From NCBI RefSeq assembly GCF_011058215.1, contig NZ_JAALFG010000004.1:62001-126000 (forward strand): a stretch of DNA of 64,000 nucleotides, given 5' to 3'. The DNA comes from Devosia aurantiaca. GTDB taxonomy: Bacteria > Pseudomonadota > Alphaproteobacteria > Rhizobiales > Devosiaceae. The translations under genes and the position numbers were made by a program. Positions 1 to 10,229 of this stretch are shown here, one piece after another; position 1 is the stretch's first letter, and each line of letters opens with the position of its first letter. The notes beneath the pieces were generated by a model. The model did no database searches and was not told the DNA's origin. It worked only from the letters and a program-made list of their open reading frames with translations.

Positions 1-1
1 A

Positions 2-94
2 CCGGAACCCAAGCCCGTCAAGTCCGACATCAGGGTCCGCCAGCATATCCAGATCATCCGCGCCGAACTCGACGCGCTTGAAGCCGCGCTCTAG
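2..94 (+). CDS. C-terminal end of an upstream protein (partial)
   Basis: The window opens inside a reading frame of 30 codons that ends in TAG at 92-94. The visible residues are hydrophilic and finish in a helical stretch (IIRAELDALEAAL). It lies 31 bases before the holin-like gene on the same strand, so it is probably the last codons of a phage structural or lysis gene. Too little is present to name it. Confidence 0.5.
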   Translation, partial: PEPKPVKSDIRVRQHIQIIRAELDALEAAL

Positions 95-125
95 CGCAAA
101 CCCCTCACATCAACGGAGACTACCC

Positions 126-647
126 ATGCGACTGCTTAAGCAGGCGGCGATGTTTGCTGCCCTCATGTTCGTTGCCGTGCTTGCCATCTATCCGGCGGCG
201 GCCTTCGCCCAGGCCGTAGCGACAGATCCTGTCGTCGTTACGCAGCCGAGCTTTCTGTCCGAGCTGATTGTTGCTCTGGTGCCGATCTTCGGCCTGGTCG
301 TCACCACGCTGGTCGGAATCGGCCTGGCCTTCCTCAAGCAGAAGACGGGGATTGATGTTGAGGCCCAGCATCGCGCTGCGCTTCAATCCGCGCTGCTGAA
401 CGGCATTCTTTTCGCCATACAGCGGATGGGGTGGGTGCAAGGCCAGCCTACTGATCGGCTCCTGGCGGCTGCCCGCGGCTACGTCGAACAGTCCGTGCCT
501 GATGCTCTGGTGAAGTTTGGAATCGACGCTGCTACCGACGTTGGCCGCGCGACGCTCGATCAGTTGCTGACGCCGAAGCTTCCGGTCCCTCCCGGCACGG
601 TCATGCCGAATGGCGACGTTTTGATCGGCCGGGCGCCGCAGCCATGA
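126..647 (+). CDS. phage holin-like membrane protein (LLH-type)
   Basis: A 173-residue protein that probably forms the membrane lesion in phage lysis. Residues 1-29 look like a signal peptide or first membrane segment ending in AAAFAQA. A second hydrophobic segment covers about residues 40-68. An amphipathic region follows, beginning KQKTGIDVEAQHRAALQSAL, which is the layout of LL-H type phage holins (superfamily 6). The ATG at 126 is preferred to the upstream TTG at 78 because a GGAGA ribosome site lies at 115-119. It overlaps the next gene by ATGA, as in tight phage lysis cassettes. The family assignment is from memory of its architecture, not from a search. Confidence 0.65.
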   Translation: MRLLKQAAMFAALMFVAVLAIYPAAAFAQAVATDPVVVTQPSFLSELIVALVPIFGLVVTTLVGIGLAFLKQKTGIDVEAQHRAALQSALLNGILFAIQRMGWVQGQPTDRLLAAARGYVEQSVPDALVKFGIDAATDVGRATLDQLLTPKLPVPPGTVMPNGDVLIGRAPQP

Positions 648-1102
648 GCCAAGTCCCGCACGCCGGGCCTGGCCTCTGGATTCAGATCCAGCATCGGTTC
701 GGCCCTCGCATGATGGAATGGTTCATGGCCTTCCACACAGCCCTATTCGGCGTCGTCCTGGTGATGACGCCGGGCCTCTTCGAACAACCAGCATGGGCAG
801 GTTTCCGCGGCATCTTTCAGGAATCAGAGGCGCGCTTGGGCTGGCTGATGGTGATCCTCGGCGTTGCTCGGATCGGCGGCCTCATCGTGAACGGCGCCCG
901 CAAACACGTTACGCCAATGATCCGCCAGGTGTCTGCCGGCATCGGTTGCATGATTTGGTTCGGAATCGTCTACGGCTTTGCCACCTCTGGCGTCGTCAGC
1001 ACCTGGCTAGCCATCTATCCGCTCTTCGGCATCGGCGAGCTGGTCAACATTCACCGCGCTGCGCACGACCAAGGGGAAACGCGGAATGGAAAAGCTTCTT
1101 GA
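644..1102 (+). CDS. phage-associated integral membrane protein, unknown function
   Basis: A 152-residue protein with an amphipathic start (FGPRMMEWFMAFHTALFG) and about four hydrophobic segments near residues 23-42, 65-85, 95-112 and 117-133. It starts at the ATGA shared with the stop of the holin-like gene and overlaps the next gene by 17 bases, so the three are translationally coupled. I do not recognise a named family. By position it may be an accessory lysis protein or a small membrane protein of the phage tail-end region. Confidence 0.6.
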   Translation: MSQVPHAGPGLWIQIQHRFGPRMMEWFMAFHTALFGVVLVMTPGLFEQPAWAGFRGIFQESEARLGWLMVILGVARIGGLIVNGARKHVTPMIRQVSAGIGCMIWFGIVYGFATSGVVSTWLAIYPLFGIGELVNIHRAAHDQGETRNGKAS

Positions 1103-1439
1103 TACGCTGGCCGGCCAGCCCTTGGCGCTCGTCGTCTTTGCCGTAGTGCTGGCGCTTATCTTCGGTGTTCGCTACTTGGGATTGTGGCAGGGGCAGAACG
1201 CGGCTCCATCGGTGAAGGATGGGCAGGCAGCTGTGGCAGCCGTCATCGTAGACCCTACCGCTCTCAATGCAGCAGCAGGAGAGGTTGCCGGACTATCGGT
1301 CACCATCACGGAAGCAATGGCCGTTTTCCGTGCTCACACCGCTGCGGTCGATCGGCAGAGCGACAAGATCCACGACCTCGAGGGCGGCATCGAGAAGCTG
1401 CGAGACCAGCTGGTTCATGTGGCAGCAAATATGAAGTAA
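1086..1439 (+). CDS. small membrane-anchored coiled-coil protein (phage lysis cassette)
   Basis: A 117-residue protein with one N-terminal membrane segment (about residues 12-32) and a polar C-terminal half that looks helical or coiled-coil (DRQSDKIHDLEGGIEKLRDQ). This one-anchor plus periplasmic-helix design resembles i-spanin-like or DUF-type phage proteins, but no lipobox partner was found in a second frame. It overlaps the previous gene by 17 bases. Function is inferred only from position and shape. Confidence 0.55.
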   Translation: MEKLLDTLAGQPLALVVFAVVLALIFGVRYLGLWQGQNAAPSVKDGQAAVAAVIVDPTALNAAAGEVAGLSVTITEAMAVFRAHTAAVDRQSDKIHDLEGGIEKLRDQLVHVAANMK

Positions 1440-1817
1440 GTGCCACCAACCCGCCTGCTTCCTATAGCCGGTTGCCTGGGGAGGTATTGGCGGAAGAGCT
1501 GGCCTCGGCGAAAGGGCAGGTGCGTTAGGTAGATGGAGGATCGAGGCTTGGTCTTTCAACCACTGCCATACCCAAGGCGGCATCCATCCATCTGCGGGAG
1601 CGTAAGGGTTGATCGGCAAAACCATAGAGTGATCTTCCACGCTCAGATGCTTGATAAACAAGTCCCTGATAAAGGATGGGCCACGATCTGAAACGACTAG
1701 CCAAGTGTCGCCAGTAACTCGGACCCAATCGCCAGCTTCGCTCATAAACGCGTCCACCAAAGCAGGGTTGATCGGTGAGCTAACCCATCTGACGATGACG
1801 ACGTAGATGGCCTTCAT
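1293..1817 (-). CDS. hypothetical protein on the strand opposite the lysis genes
   Basis: Read leftward from an ATG at 1817 that overlaps the stop of its upstream neighbour (ATGA type), so the two form an operon. The first 90 or so residues look like a compact folded protein (MKAIYVVIVRWVSSPINP, then a Trp-rich stretch WMPPWVWQWLKDQ). The remainder is low quality and lies antisense to the end of the coiled-coil gene at 1086-1439. A one-base shift near 1540-1560 would instead give a stop at 1525-1527 and a protein of about 95 residues. Given the other indels in this sequence the shorter form is plausible. No family recognised. Confidence 0.4.
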   Translation of the reverse strand: MKAIYVVIVRWVSSPINPALVDAFMSEAGDWVRVTGDTWLVVSDRGPSFIRDLFIKHLSVEDHSMVLPINPYAPADGWMPPWVWQWLKDQASILHLPNAPALSPRPALPPIPPQATGYRKQAGWWHLLHICCHMNQLVSQLLDAALEVVDLVALPIDRSGVSTENGHCFRDGDR

Positions 1818-2215
1818 TGACCAAGCTCCTTCGAGTGCTCAAGGATGGGCATAGATCCCCCGATGCCCTCCGCAGGACTTCCTAAAGGAACCGGGCTGAT
1901 CTTTCCATGGATCACATCTGGATTGCGGGCTGTCATCGCGTCGCGCAACGCTTTTCGGGCAGCTTCTCCTTCCAGCGCTCCTAAAATGGGATGAACAAGA
2001 ACGATGAACCCCGCTATTAGCGTATAGGCGACAAGGGCCGCACAGCCGAACCAGAAGCCGTGCATTTTAAATTCACTAGGGAGCGCGCCCATGGCAGCTG
2101 CGCCGAAGAGCAACCCGAGCATAAAAAACGGCGTGATCTTCCCGAGCAATCCTGAGCCCATGCGAGACGCTAGTTCGCCGATAGTCTCTTGAATAGCGCT
2201 CTTACCCTCTGCCAT
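1814..2215 (-). CDS. small membrane protein, first gene of a leftward two-gene operon
   Basis: A 133-residue protein that begins with a polar helix (MAEGKSAIQETIGELASRMG), followed by two adjacent hydrophobic segments (about residues 25-45 and 51-72) and a soluble tail. The ATG at 2215 is preferred to an upstream in-frame start at 2350 because the extra 45 residues are Cys- and His-rich without recognisable character. A 17-bp perfect palindrome lies 21 bases upstream and could control it. It runs against the lysis cassette and sits between it and tRNA-Gln, the position often held by prophage cargo genes. Function unknown. Confidence 0.55.
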   Translation of the reverse strand: MAEGKSAIQETIGELASRMGSGLLGKITPFFMLGLLFGAAAMGALPSEFKMHGFWFGCAALVAYTLIAGFIVLVHPILGALEGEAARKALRDAMTARNPDVIHGKISPVPLGSPAEGIGGSMPILEHSKELGQ

Positions 2216-2235
2216 TGCTTGGCCTTGCCCTTGGT

Positions 2236-2252
2236 TGACAATGACATTGTCA
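2236..2252. promoter_or_regulatory. 17-bp perfect palindrome, probable operator
   Basis: TGACAATG at 2236-2243 and CATTGTCA at 2245-2252 form a perfect inverted repeat around one central base. It lies just upstream of the leftward membrane-protein gene at 2215. This length and symmetry fit a dimeric repressor site. No repressor gene is visible in the window. Confidence 0.5.
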
Positions 2253-2423
2253 CACGGATTCGCGGAAAATGTCATGTGCCATGCCAAGTGCCAGTGCGTA
2301 GCCGTGGCCTTATGTGGTCGCAAGCAATTACAATGGGATAGGGGTGGCACATGATGGCACAGAATAAGCCTGCCCTTGAGCCAGTCGAATAATTCAATCC
2401 ATTGAAATGATTTAACTTTTTGT

Positions 2424-2497
2424 TGGCTGGGGAACCTGGATTCGAACCAAGATCGACGGAGTCAGAGTCCGCTGTTCTACCATTGAACTATTCCCCC
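2424..2497 (-). tRNA. tRNA-Gln (anticodon CUG)
   Basis: Reading the minus strand, the gene has a D-arm (AGTTCAATGGTAGAACA), an anticodon arm with CTG in the loop CTCTGAC, a T-arm with GGTTCGAATCC and an encoded CCA end. The 3' acceptor strand is TTCCCCA followed by discriminator G. The 5' strand reads GGGGGAA, so position 1 is G facing A72, where tRNA-Gln normally has U1-A72. A T lies two bases further out, so a two-base G-run error would explain the oddity. The 3' end faces the prophage-like segment, a common integration arrangement. Confidence 0.9.
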
Positions 2498-2752
2498 CAG
2501 CAAAGCCTGCTCGGCTGGGCGGCGCGGGAGCTTGGCTCGCGGCGCGGCGCGGGGTTTCATTACGCAAAGCGGGGGAGAGTGCAAGCACTAGTGGCAAAGT
2601 TTTTGAGGCCTGGACCGTCTCGATGAACGGGGGATGAACAGAACCGCCATTGTGCTCCGCTGCGCCTTGCTCTAGCCTGTTTGTCGACACGAAACAAAAT
2701 GCGTCGGGCGCGGACCTTTAAGGGTCCTGCGACCGCGCATGAAGGAGCAAAA
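2498..2752. other. intergenic region between tRNA-Gln and ppx
   Basis: No gene is supported here. The stretch would hold the promoters of the leftward tRNA and the rightward ppx. Short open frames in it have no ribosome site or recognisable protein character. The last part carries GAAGGAG at 2741-2747, the ribosome site of the following gene. Confidence 0.5.
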
Positions 2753-3933
2753 GTGACCGATATTTCTCGGTCCGCCAATGCATCGGCGCCGCGCGCCGAG
2801 GCAGGGCCCGGTCAGCCATCCGGCGACAGCCGGGGCGCAGCGCAGGCGCGCCATCGCCTGCCGCACCGGATCCGCGGACGCCACAATCTTCCAACCAACG
2901 CCGCCATCGCGGCCCTCTCTATGCCGCCCTCGACTTGGGCACCAACAATTGCCGCCTGCTTATCGCCCGCCCGCATGATCGCGGTTTTCGCGTGCTCGAT
3001 GGCTTTACCCGCATCGTTCGCCTGGGCGAGGGCGTTTCGGTTACCGGGCGGCTGGGAGATGCCGCCATGGAGCGGACCATGGAAGCGCTGCGCCAGTGCC
3101 GCAACAAGCTGCGCGACCACCAGCCGACGCGAATGCGCCTGATCGCCACCGAAGCCTGCCGTGCCGCAGAAAACGGCCCGGCCTTCCTTTCCCGGGTCAA
3201 AAGCGAGATCGGGCTCGATCTCGAAATCGTCGATCGCCGCACCGAGGCCGAGCTGGCGGTGACGGGCTGTGCCGACCTGATCGACGGGGAGGCCTCGGGC
3301 GCCTTGATGTTCGACATCGGCGGCGGCTCGTCCGAACTCGCCTGGCTCGATTTCCGCGGCGGCCGTCCGCGGTCGCAGGGGCGGATGTCGGCGTCGATTC
3401 GCTCCTGGCAGTCGCTGCCGGTGGGCGTCGTTTCCATCGCCGAGCGCTTTGGCGGCGTCGACGTGACGCCCCAAGTCTTCGAAAACATGGTGCGCTACGT
3501 TTCGGAACACCTGCGCCAGTTCCGCGGCCGCGAAAAGCTGCGGCAGATGATCGGCACTCACCCGGTGCATCTGATCGGCACGTCGGGCACGGTAACGACG
3601 TTGGCCGGGCTACATTTGGGTCTCGAGCGCTATGAGCGACAAAAGGTCGACGGGCTCTGGATGAAGCGGCAGGATGTCGATGAAACCATGCGCGTGCTGC
3701 TCGACATGCCTTTCGAGCGTCGCGTCGCTCATCCCTGCATCGGCAAGGACCGGGCCGATCTGGTGCTGCCCGGTTGCGCGATCTTCGAGGCCATTCGCCG
3801 CGAATGGCCGACGGAGCGCGTGCGCGTTGCGGATCGGGGCTTGCGCGAAGGCATTCTGATCTCGTTGATGGATGCAGATCGCACCACCAAGCGCTTCTCG
3901 CGCTATCCGAAGGGAGCTGGCAATGGTCAATAG
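2753..3933 (+). CDS. ppx: Ppx/GppA-family phosphatase (frameshift near 2918)
   Basis: Exopolyphosphatase / guanosine pentaphosphate phosphatase-type enzyme of the actin-like ATPase fold, acting on polyphosphate or pppGpp in the cytoplasm. The nucleotide-binding signature follows [18 protein letters not shown], and the second phosphate loop is [13 protein letters not shown] at 2753 is chosen because GAAGGAG lies at 2741-2747. The N-terminal frame reads through about 55 basic residues to AAIAAL and then must shift into YAALDLG at the repeat CTCTCT (2915-2920). Dropping two bases, or adding one, joins them into about 392 residues. The stop overlaps the start of rlmE, so both are probably co-transcribed. 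Confidence 0.85.
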
Positions 3934-4661
3934 CAAGGCTCTGGGCACCGGCGGCCGCAAGTCCGACAAGGATCTTAAAATCCGCGTCAAGACGGCCCAA
4001 GGGGCGCAAGGTCGCGTCCACCAAATGGCTCGAGCGCCAGTTGAACGACCCCTATGTGGCCCGCGCCCGATCGGAAGGCTATCGCTCGCGCGCGGCCTTC
4101 AAGATCAAGGAAATGAACGAGAAGCAGAAGTTCTTCAAAAAGGGCAGCCGCGTGGTCGACCTCGGCGCCGCACCGGGCGGCTGGTCGCAGGTAGCTGCGG
4201 CTGCGGTCGGCTCGACCGATGCCAACCCGCTGGTGGTGGGGATCGATTATCTCGACATGGATCCGATCCCCGGCGTCATCCTGTTCAAGAAGGATTTCAC
4301 CGAAGACGATGCGCCAGGACTGCTGATCGAAGCGCTGGGCGGGCACAAGGTCGATGTGGTGATGAGCGACATGGCCTGGCCCACGACCGGCCATCGCGCC
4401 ACCGATCACCTGCGCATCGTGCACCTGATCGAAATCGCGGCGGATTTTGCCATTCAGGTGCTAGCGCCGGGCGGCTCATTCGTCGCCAAGGTGTTCCAGG
4501 GCGGCACCGAGCATGAGCTGCTGCATATGCTCAAGCGCCATTTCAACACGACCTTCCACATCAAGCCGCCGTCGAGCCGCAAGGATTCGGCTGAGGCGTA
4601 TCTGGTGGCGAAGGGGTTTAAGGGTTCGAACGTAGCTGAGAACGCTGAAGAAGAGCGGTAG
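3923..4661 (+). CDS. rlmE: 23S rRNA (uridine-2552-2'-O)-methyltransferase (frameshift near 3992)
   Basis: RlmE/FtsJ methylates U2552 in the A-loop of 23S rRNA late in 50S assembly. The core is clear: SKWLERQ-type entry ([20 protein letters not shown]), the SAM-binding loop [13 protein letters not shown], and the K-D-K-E set with D in [12 protein letters not shown] and K in FVAKVFQGG. The N-terminus ([17 protein letters not shown]) is in another frame. Removing one C from GCCCAA near 3992 gives KTAKGRKVAS and a 245-residue protein. The ATG at 3923 lies inside the end of ppx, with AAGGGAG at 3910-3916 as ribosome site. Confidence 0.88.
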
Positions 4662-4790
4662 GCCCCCTCACCCGGCCTTTGGCCGACCTCTCCCCCATAG
4701 GGAGAGGTGTCGCTGCGCGACGAACGCGGTTGTGCACCCACCTCTCCCTATGGGGGAGAGGTCGACGCGAAGCGGCGGGTGAGGGGGCCT
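4660..4790. repeat. large palindromic repeat element filling a convergent gene junction
   Basis: A nested palindrome. The outer arms are a 15-bp perfect inverted repeat, 4660-4674 with 4776-4790 (AGGCCCCCTCACCCG). Inside, a 23-bp block at 4686-4708 recurs as its exact reverse complement at 4740-4762, and each block is itself nearly self-complementary. The element spans the whole gap between rlmE and the convergent MFS gene and takes in the last bases of the rlmE stop codon. It could act as a two-way terminator or mRNA-end stabiliser of REP/RUP type. Confidence 0.85.
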
Positions 4791-4791
4791 T

Positions 4792-6175
4792 TTAATGGAC
4801 CCCGTCACGCGCCGAGAGCTGGTGCCCAGCATTTCGCGGCAGGCGCAGGTAGAGGATCGTGGCCAGGGCGCCTACGGCGGCAACGACATAAAAGGCCAAG
4901 TGGAAATCGCTGAGCGCCAGCTGGTCGCCGCCGCGTAGCCGGTGCGCAAGCTCTAGCGTGCCACCGCCAAGGGCGACGCCCATGGCGAACATGAGCTGGC
5001 CCCAGACCTGGCTCATCGTGTTGGCTTGCCCCGCGTCGTTGTCCTCGATATCGGCGAAGGTGAAGGCGTTCGAGCCTGTCCAGAACGTGGACTGCCAGAA
5101 GCCGGTGAAGACGAGAATGGCCAACATCAGCGGGATCGGCGTGCCAGGCTCGTAAAAACCCATGACCAGGATGCCGGCGGCCGAAATGCCGCTCGAGATG
5201 ACCAGCGGGTATTTGAAACCCCAATTGGCAAAGATCCAGTTGGCGACGAACTTGGCCGCCAGCGCCCCGACGGCTCCGGCAAAGGTCACCATGCCCGATT
5301 GAAACGGCGTGAGGCCGAAGGCGAGCTGCAGCATGAGCGGGAAGAGGAAGGGCACGGCGCCCTGGCCGAGGCGGAAGAAGGTGCCGGCGACCGTGGTGAT
5401 GCGGAAATTGCGCACGGCAAGAAGGCGCAGGTCGAGCAGCGGATATTCGGTCGAAAGCGCGTGGCGCACGTAGATGTAACCGAGCCCGATGCCCAGCGCC
5501 GGAAATGACGCCGTAGATTGGGGGCAGGGCGGGCAGGCTCACCACCGAGCAGCCGAAGGCGAAAAGGGCGAAGGCGAGCCCGGCAAGAACGAAGCCGGGG
5601 CCGTCGATCTTGCGCGGCGCGCTTCTTTCGTCATTGGGCAAGGCAAAGCCGACCAGCACGATCCCCAGGATGCCGATGGGGATATTGATGATGAAGATCC
5701 AGTGCCAGGAAAAGTAGGTGGTCAAAAAGCCGCCGAAGGGAGGGCCGACGATTGGTCCGATAAGGCCCGGAATGGTGAGCCAGGCCATGGCGTCGACCAG
5801 CTGATGCCGCGGCGTGGTGCGCACGAGGACCAGTCGCGCCACCGGCCCCATCATGGCCCCACCCATGCCTTGGATGAAGCGGGCGCCGACGAATTGTTCG
5901 AGCGAGCCGGCAAAGGCGCAGCAAAGCGAGCCGATCATGAAGACCAGCATGGCGACCCGAAAGACGCGGCGGGCACCGAAGCGATCGGCCATCCAGCTCG
6001 AAATGGGGATGAAGATGGCCAGCGCCACGAGGTAGGCAGTCAGCGCAAGTTTTAACGAAATGGGCTCGGTGCCGATATCGGCGGCAATGGCGGCAAGCGA
6101 GGTCGCGATCACCGTTGAATCCATGTTCTCCATGAACACGGCGGTGGCAAGAATCAGCGGTGTTGTCCGGGACAA
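4792..6175 (-). CDS. MFS drug-efflux-type transporter, copy 1 (frameshift near 5501)
   Basis: A major facilitator of the DHA2/EmrB-like kind, an inner-membrane proton-driven exporter of small hydrophobic compounds. It opens with PLILATAVFMENMDSTVIATS, the typical first helix with a conserved D. Motif A follows (WMADRFGARRVFR) and an antiporter-type motif C (GLIGPIVGPPFGGFL). The reading frame breaks at GVIS. Removing one C from the minus-strand TTTCCGG near 5501 restores GVISALGIGLGYIYVRHALS and the C-terminal half, giving about 460 residues. It is the downstream copy of a tandem pair with the gene at 6203-7589. Confidence 0.85.
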
Positions 6176-6202
6176 AGGCTCTCCACTGCCGGTTGGGTCC
6201 GG

Positions 6203-7589
6203 CTATTCTTTGGTGATGGCGCGATGGCCTGAAACAGTGCTGCCCGCATCGGGCGGCAGGCGGAAATAAGTGATGGCAGCGAGGGCGCTGAGCACGCCGA
6301 CGGCAAAAAGGCGATCTGGAAATTGAAGAGCGACAGCTCGCCGCCACTGAAGCGGCGGGAAATCTCGATGATGGCCCCGGCGACGGCGACGCCGAAAGCG
6401 ACGGACAGCTGCTGCGCCACGGCGACAATGGCCGTTGCCTGGCTGGCCTCTTCGTCTGAAACGTCGGCATAGCCCAGAGCATTGGACCCGGTGAAAAACA
6501 GCGAGCGCAACACGCCGCTGACGAGAAGCACACCCATGATGATGGGCACGGCCGTTTGCGGCGTGAAAAGGCCCTGAACGGCGATCAGCAAGCCGCCGAA
6601 TGCAGCGGCAATGCCGAGCACCCGCGGAAAACCATAGCGGGAGAACATGCGCTCGGCGACGAACTTGCTGAGCATGGCGCCGATGGCGGAAATGAAGGTG
6701 ATGGCGCCGGACTGGAACGGGTTGAGCCCAAAACCGAGCTGCAGCATCAGAGGCAGCAGGAAGGGCATGGCGCCGACGCCGACGCGGAACAACGATCCGC
6801 CGGTGATCGACGAGCGAAACAGCGGATGGCGCAGCAGTTTCGGGTCGAGCAGCGGATATTTGGTCCGCCGCGCATGGAGGAGGTAAAAAGCGAGGCCGTG
6901 ACCCCGACCGCCAGCGTGAGATAACCATAGATGATCGGCAGCGCCGGAAGGCTGATGACGGACAGGCCGAAGACCGTACCGGAAAAGGCGATGGCCGCGA
7001 GGATGAAGCCGACAAGATCGACGGGGCGGGGATTTCGTTCGTCCGGGACTTTGAGGAAAATGCCGGCAAGGATGATGCCAGCAATGCCGATCGGGATGTT
7101 GATCCAGAAGATCCAGTGCCAGCTGAGATACGTGGTCAAAAATCCGCCGATCAGTGGTCCGGTCACCGGCGCCACCATGGCAGGGATCGAAAGCCAGGCC
7201 ATGGCCGAAACCAGCTCGTTGCGCGGCGTCGAGCGCACCAGGAGAAGGCGCCCGACGGGCGTCATCATCGACGAGCCGATACCCTGGAAAAAGCGCGATA
7301 GAACAAAGCTTTCGAGGGAAAACGAGAAGCTACAGGCGAGCGAGCCGAGCATGAAGACGAAGATCGCCAGCCGGAAGATGTTCTTGGCGCCATAGCGATC
7401 CGCCATCCAGCCGCTGATCGGGATAAAGATCGCCAAAGCCACGAAATAGGCGGTGAGCGCGAGCTTGAGCGCAATCGGCTCCGAACCGATGTCGGCGGCG
7501 ATGGCTGGCAGCGACGTGGCAATAACGGTGGAGTCCATCTGTTCCATGAACAGGGCCACCGCCAATATGAGCGGAGTTACGCGGATCAC
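6203..7589 (-). CDS. MFS drug-efflux-type transporter, copy 2 (two frameshifts, near 6305 and 6885)
   Basis: A close paralogue of the downstream gene. It starts TPLILAVALFMEQMDSTVIATS, with motif A WMADRYGAKNIFR and motif C VAPVTGPLIGGFL. Two breaks occur in runs of five T on the coding strand. A sixth T at 6885-6889 gives TASLFYLLHARRTKYPLLDP, and a sixth T at 6305-6309 gives FQIAFFAVGVLSALAAITYF. The repaired protein is about 462 residues. Only about 27 bases separate it from copy 1, so the pair is likely one transcript and one duplication event. Confidence 0.85.
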
Positions 7590-7645
7590 GAGGGAGGCAA
7601 TCGGGTGAGTCGAAAAAAGGTTGCCGGGGCAACAACCGCACTATG

Positions 7646-7661
7646 GGCCGATCGATCGGCC
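7646..7661. promoter_or_regulatory. 16-bp perfect palindrome upstream of the MFS pair and guaB
   Basis: GGCCGATCGATCGGCC is fully self-complementary and lies in the 253-base divergent region between the leftward MFS pair and rightward guaB, 57 bases from the MFS start. It could be an operator for the transporter genes. No regulator gene adjoins it, and CGATCG-rich palindromes also arise by chance at high GC. The rest of the divergent region (7590-7842) shows no gene. Confidence 0.35.
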
Positions 7662-7770
7662 ACGCCTAGCCCAAAACCGGCCGCACTGGTCAAAAGGCGC
7701 ATAGGTCCCATGCCCGGCAGCGCCCCTAGGCAAAGTGTTGAACCGGTGCTAATGACCCTCGCCAACCTGA

Positions 7771-9344
<1,574 letters not shown>

Positions 9345-9347
9345 GCG

Positions 9348-9686
9348 CTATTTGGGGTCGTGGCCCCAATTCATCAGCGAATAGCGCCACTTGGTGTCGG
9401 TAATGTCGCCACTGGGGCGTTGCTTGAGATGCCGGTGCACATAGCCGACGACCTTGCGCATATGGGCGAAGTCGTCGTCGGTGAGGTCGGCCACCTTCTT
9501 GCGCTTGATCTCAACGATGCGGCGGCCCGAATGGTGACCGACCGACTCCGTGTCGTCGTCGCGATCCTTGGGCCAGCCGACTTCCTTGCTGTGCTCGGTT
9601 TCGAGCCACTTTTCGAGCGCGGCGGGCGCCATGTTGACGGCCTCGCCGAACTCCTTGCGGATGTCGTCCTTTTCGTCGTCGGTCAT
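9348..9686 (-). CDS. DUF3140-family protein
   Basis: A 112-residue, highly charged protein, convergent with guaB and only three bases from it. Residues 1-45 are acidic (MTDDEKDDIRKEFGEAVNMA), the middle holds SVGHHSGRRIVEIKRK, and the end is KWRYSLMNWGHDPK. These are the hallmarks of the DUF3140 family as I know it, whose function is not established. The ATG at 9686 is chosen over an upstream start because GGAGAA lies at 9696-9701. Confidence 0.75.
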   Translation of the reverse strand: MTDDEKDDIRKEFGEAVNMAPAALEKWLETEHSKEVGWPKDRDDDTESVGHHSGRRIVEIKRKKVADLTDDDFAHMRKVVGYVHRHLKQRPSGDITDTKWRYSLMNWGHDPK

Positions 9687-9791
9687 GCCAGAATTCTCCG
9701 TTCGGCAAGCAACGGCTGGCGCCGTGCCCACGTTCCGAATCTGAAATCAACGGCTTAGCCTCAGCACGCGATTCTTTACCGGAGCTTCACC

Positions 9792-10226
9792 ATGCCCCTC
9801 GTCGATAAGCTCCTGATCCTTGCCATGGGCGCGCAGGTGCTGCTGACCGTTGCTATCCTCGTGCTCATGGGCCGCGAGCGCGTGCCGCGGGTGATGAGCG
9901 GCGAGATCGATGTCGCCGATATCGCGGTGGAACGCACGGCCTATCCGCTCAAGGCGCGGCTTCTGTCCAATAGCTTCGACAACCAGTTCCAACTGCCGAT
10001 GCTGTTCTTTGTTGCGGCTTTGCTGGCGCTGCAGACAGGCCTTGTGGGCTGGGTCGAGGTCGTGCTCGCCGTGCTATTCGTGGCGCTGCGCTATGTGCAC
10101 GCCGTAATCCACGTCACCACCAATCGCGTGCATCGCCGCTTTGCCGCCTATAGCGCCGGCCTTGCCGTGCTTGCCGTGTTCTGGCTATGGCTGCTGTTCC
10201 GCATCCTTTCTCTGCCGAGTATCTGA
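9792..10226 (+). CDS. MAPEG-family membrane protein
   Basis: A 144-residue, four-helix membrane protein of the MAPEG type (membrane-associated proteins in eicosanoid and glutathione metabolism). Bacterial members are mostly uncharacterised. Hydrophobic segments lie at about residues 5-25, 65-85, 86-104 and 120-140, and the family-like RYVHAVIHVTTNRVHRR sits between the last two. GGAGC at 9780-9784 precedes the ATG. It is four bases upstream of rsmB and probably co-transcribed. Confidence 0.8.
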   Translation: MPLVDKLLILAMGAQVLLTVAILVLMGRERVPRVMSGEIDVADIAVERTAYPLKARLLSNSFDNQFQLPMLFFVAALLALQTGLVGWVEVVLAVLFVALRYVHAVIHVTTNRVHRRFAAYSAGLAVLAVFWLWLLFRILSLPSI

Positions 10227-10229
10227 CCC

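Noticed and set aside
2253-2310. Sigma-54 promoter (TGGCAC) before the leftward phage gene
   Set aside because: TGGCAC is present but the -12 TTGC element is not at the right distance.
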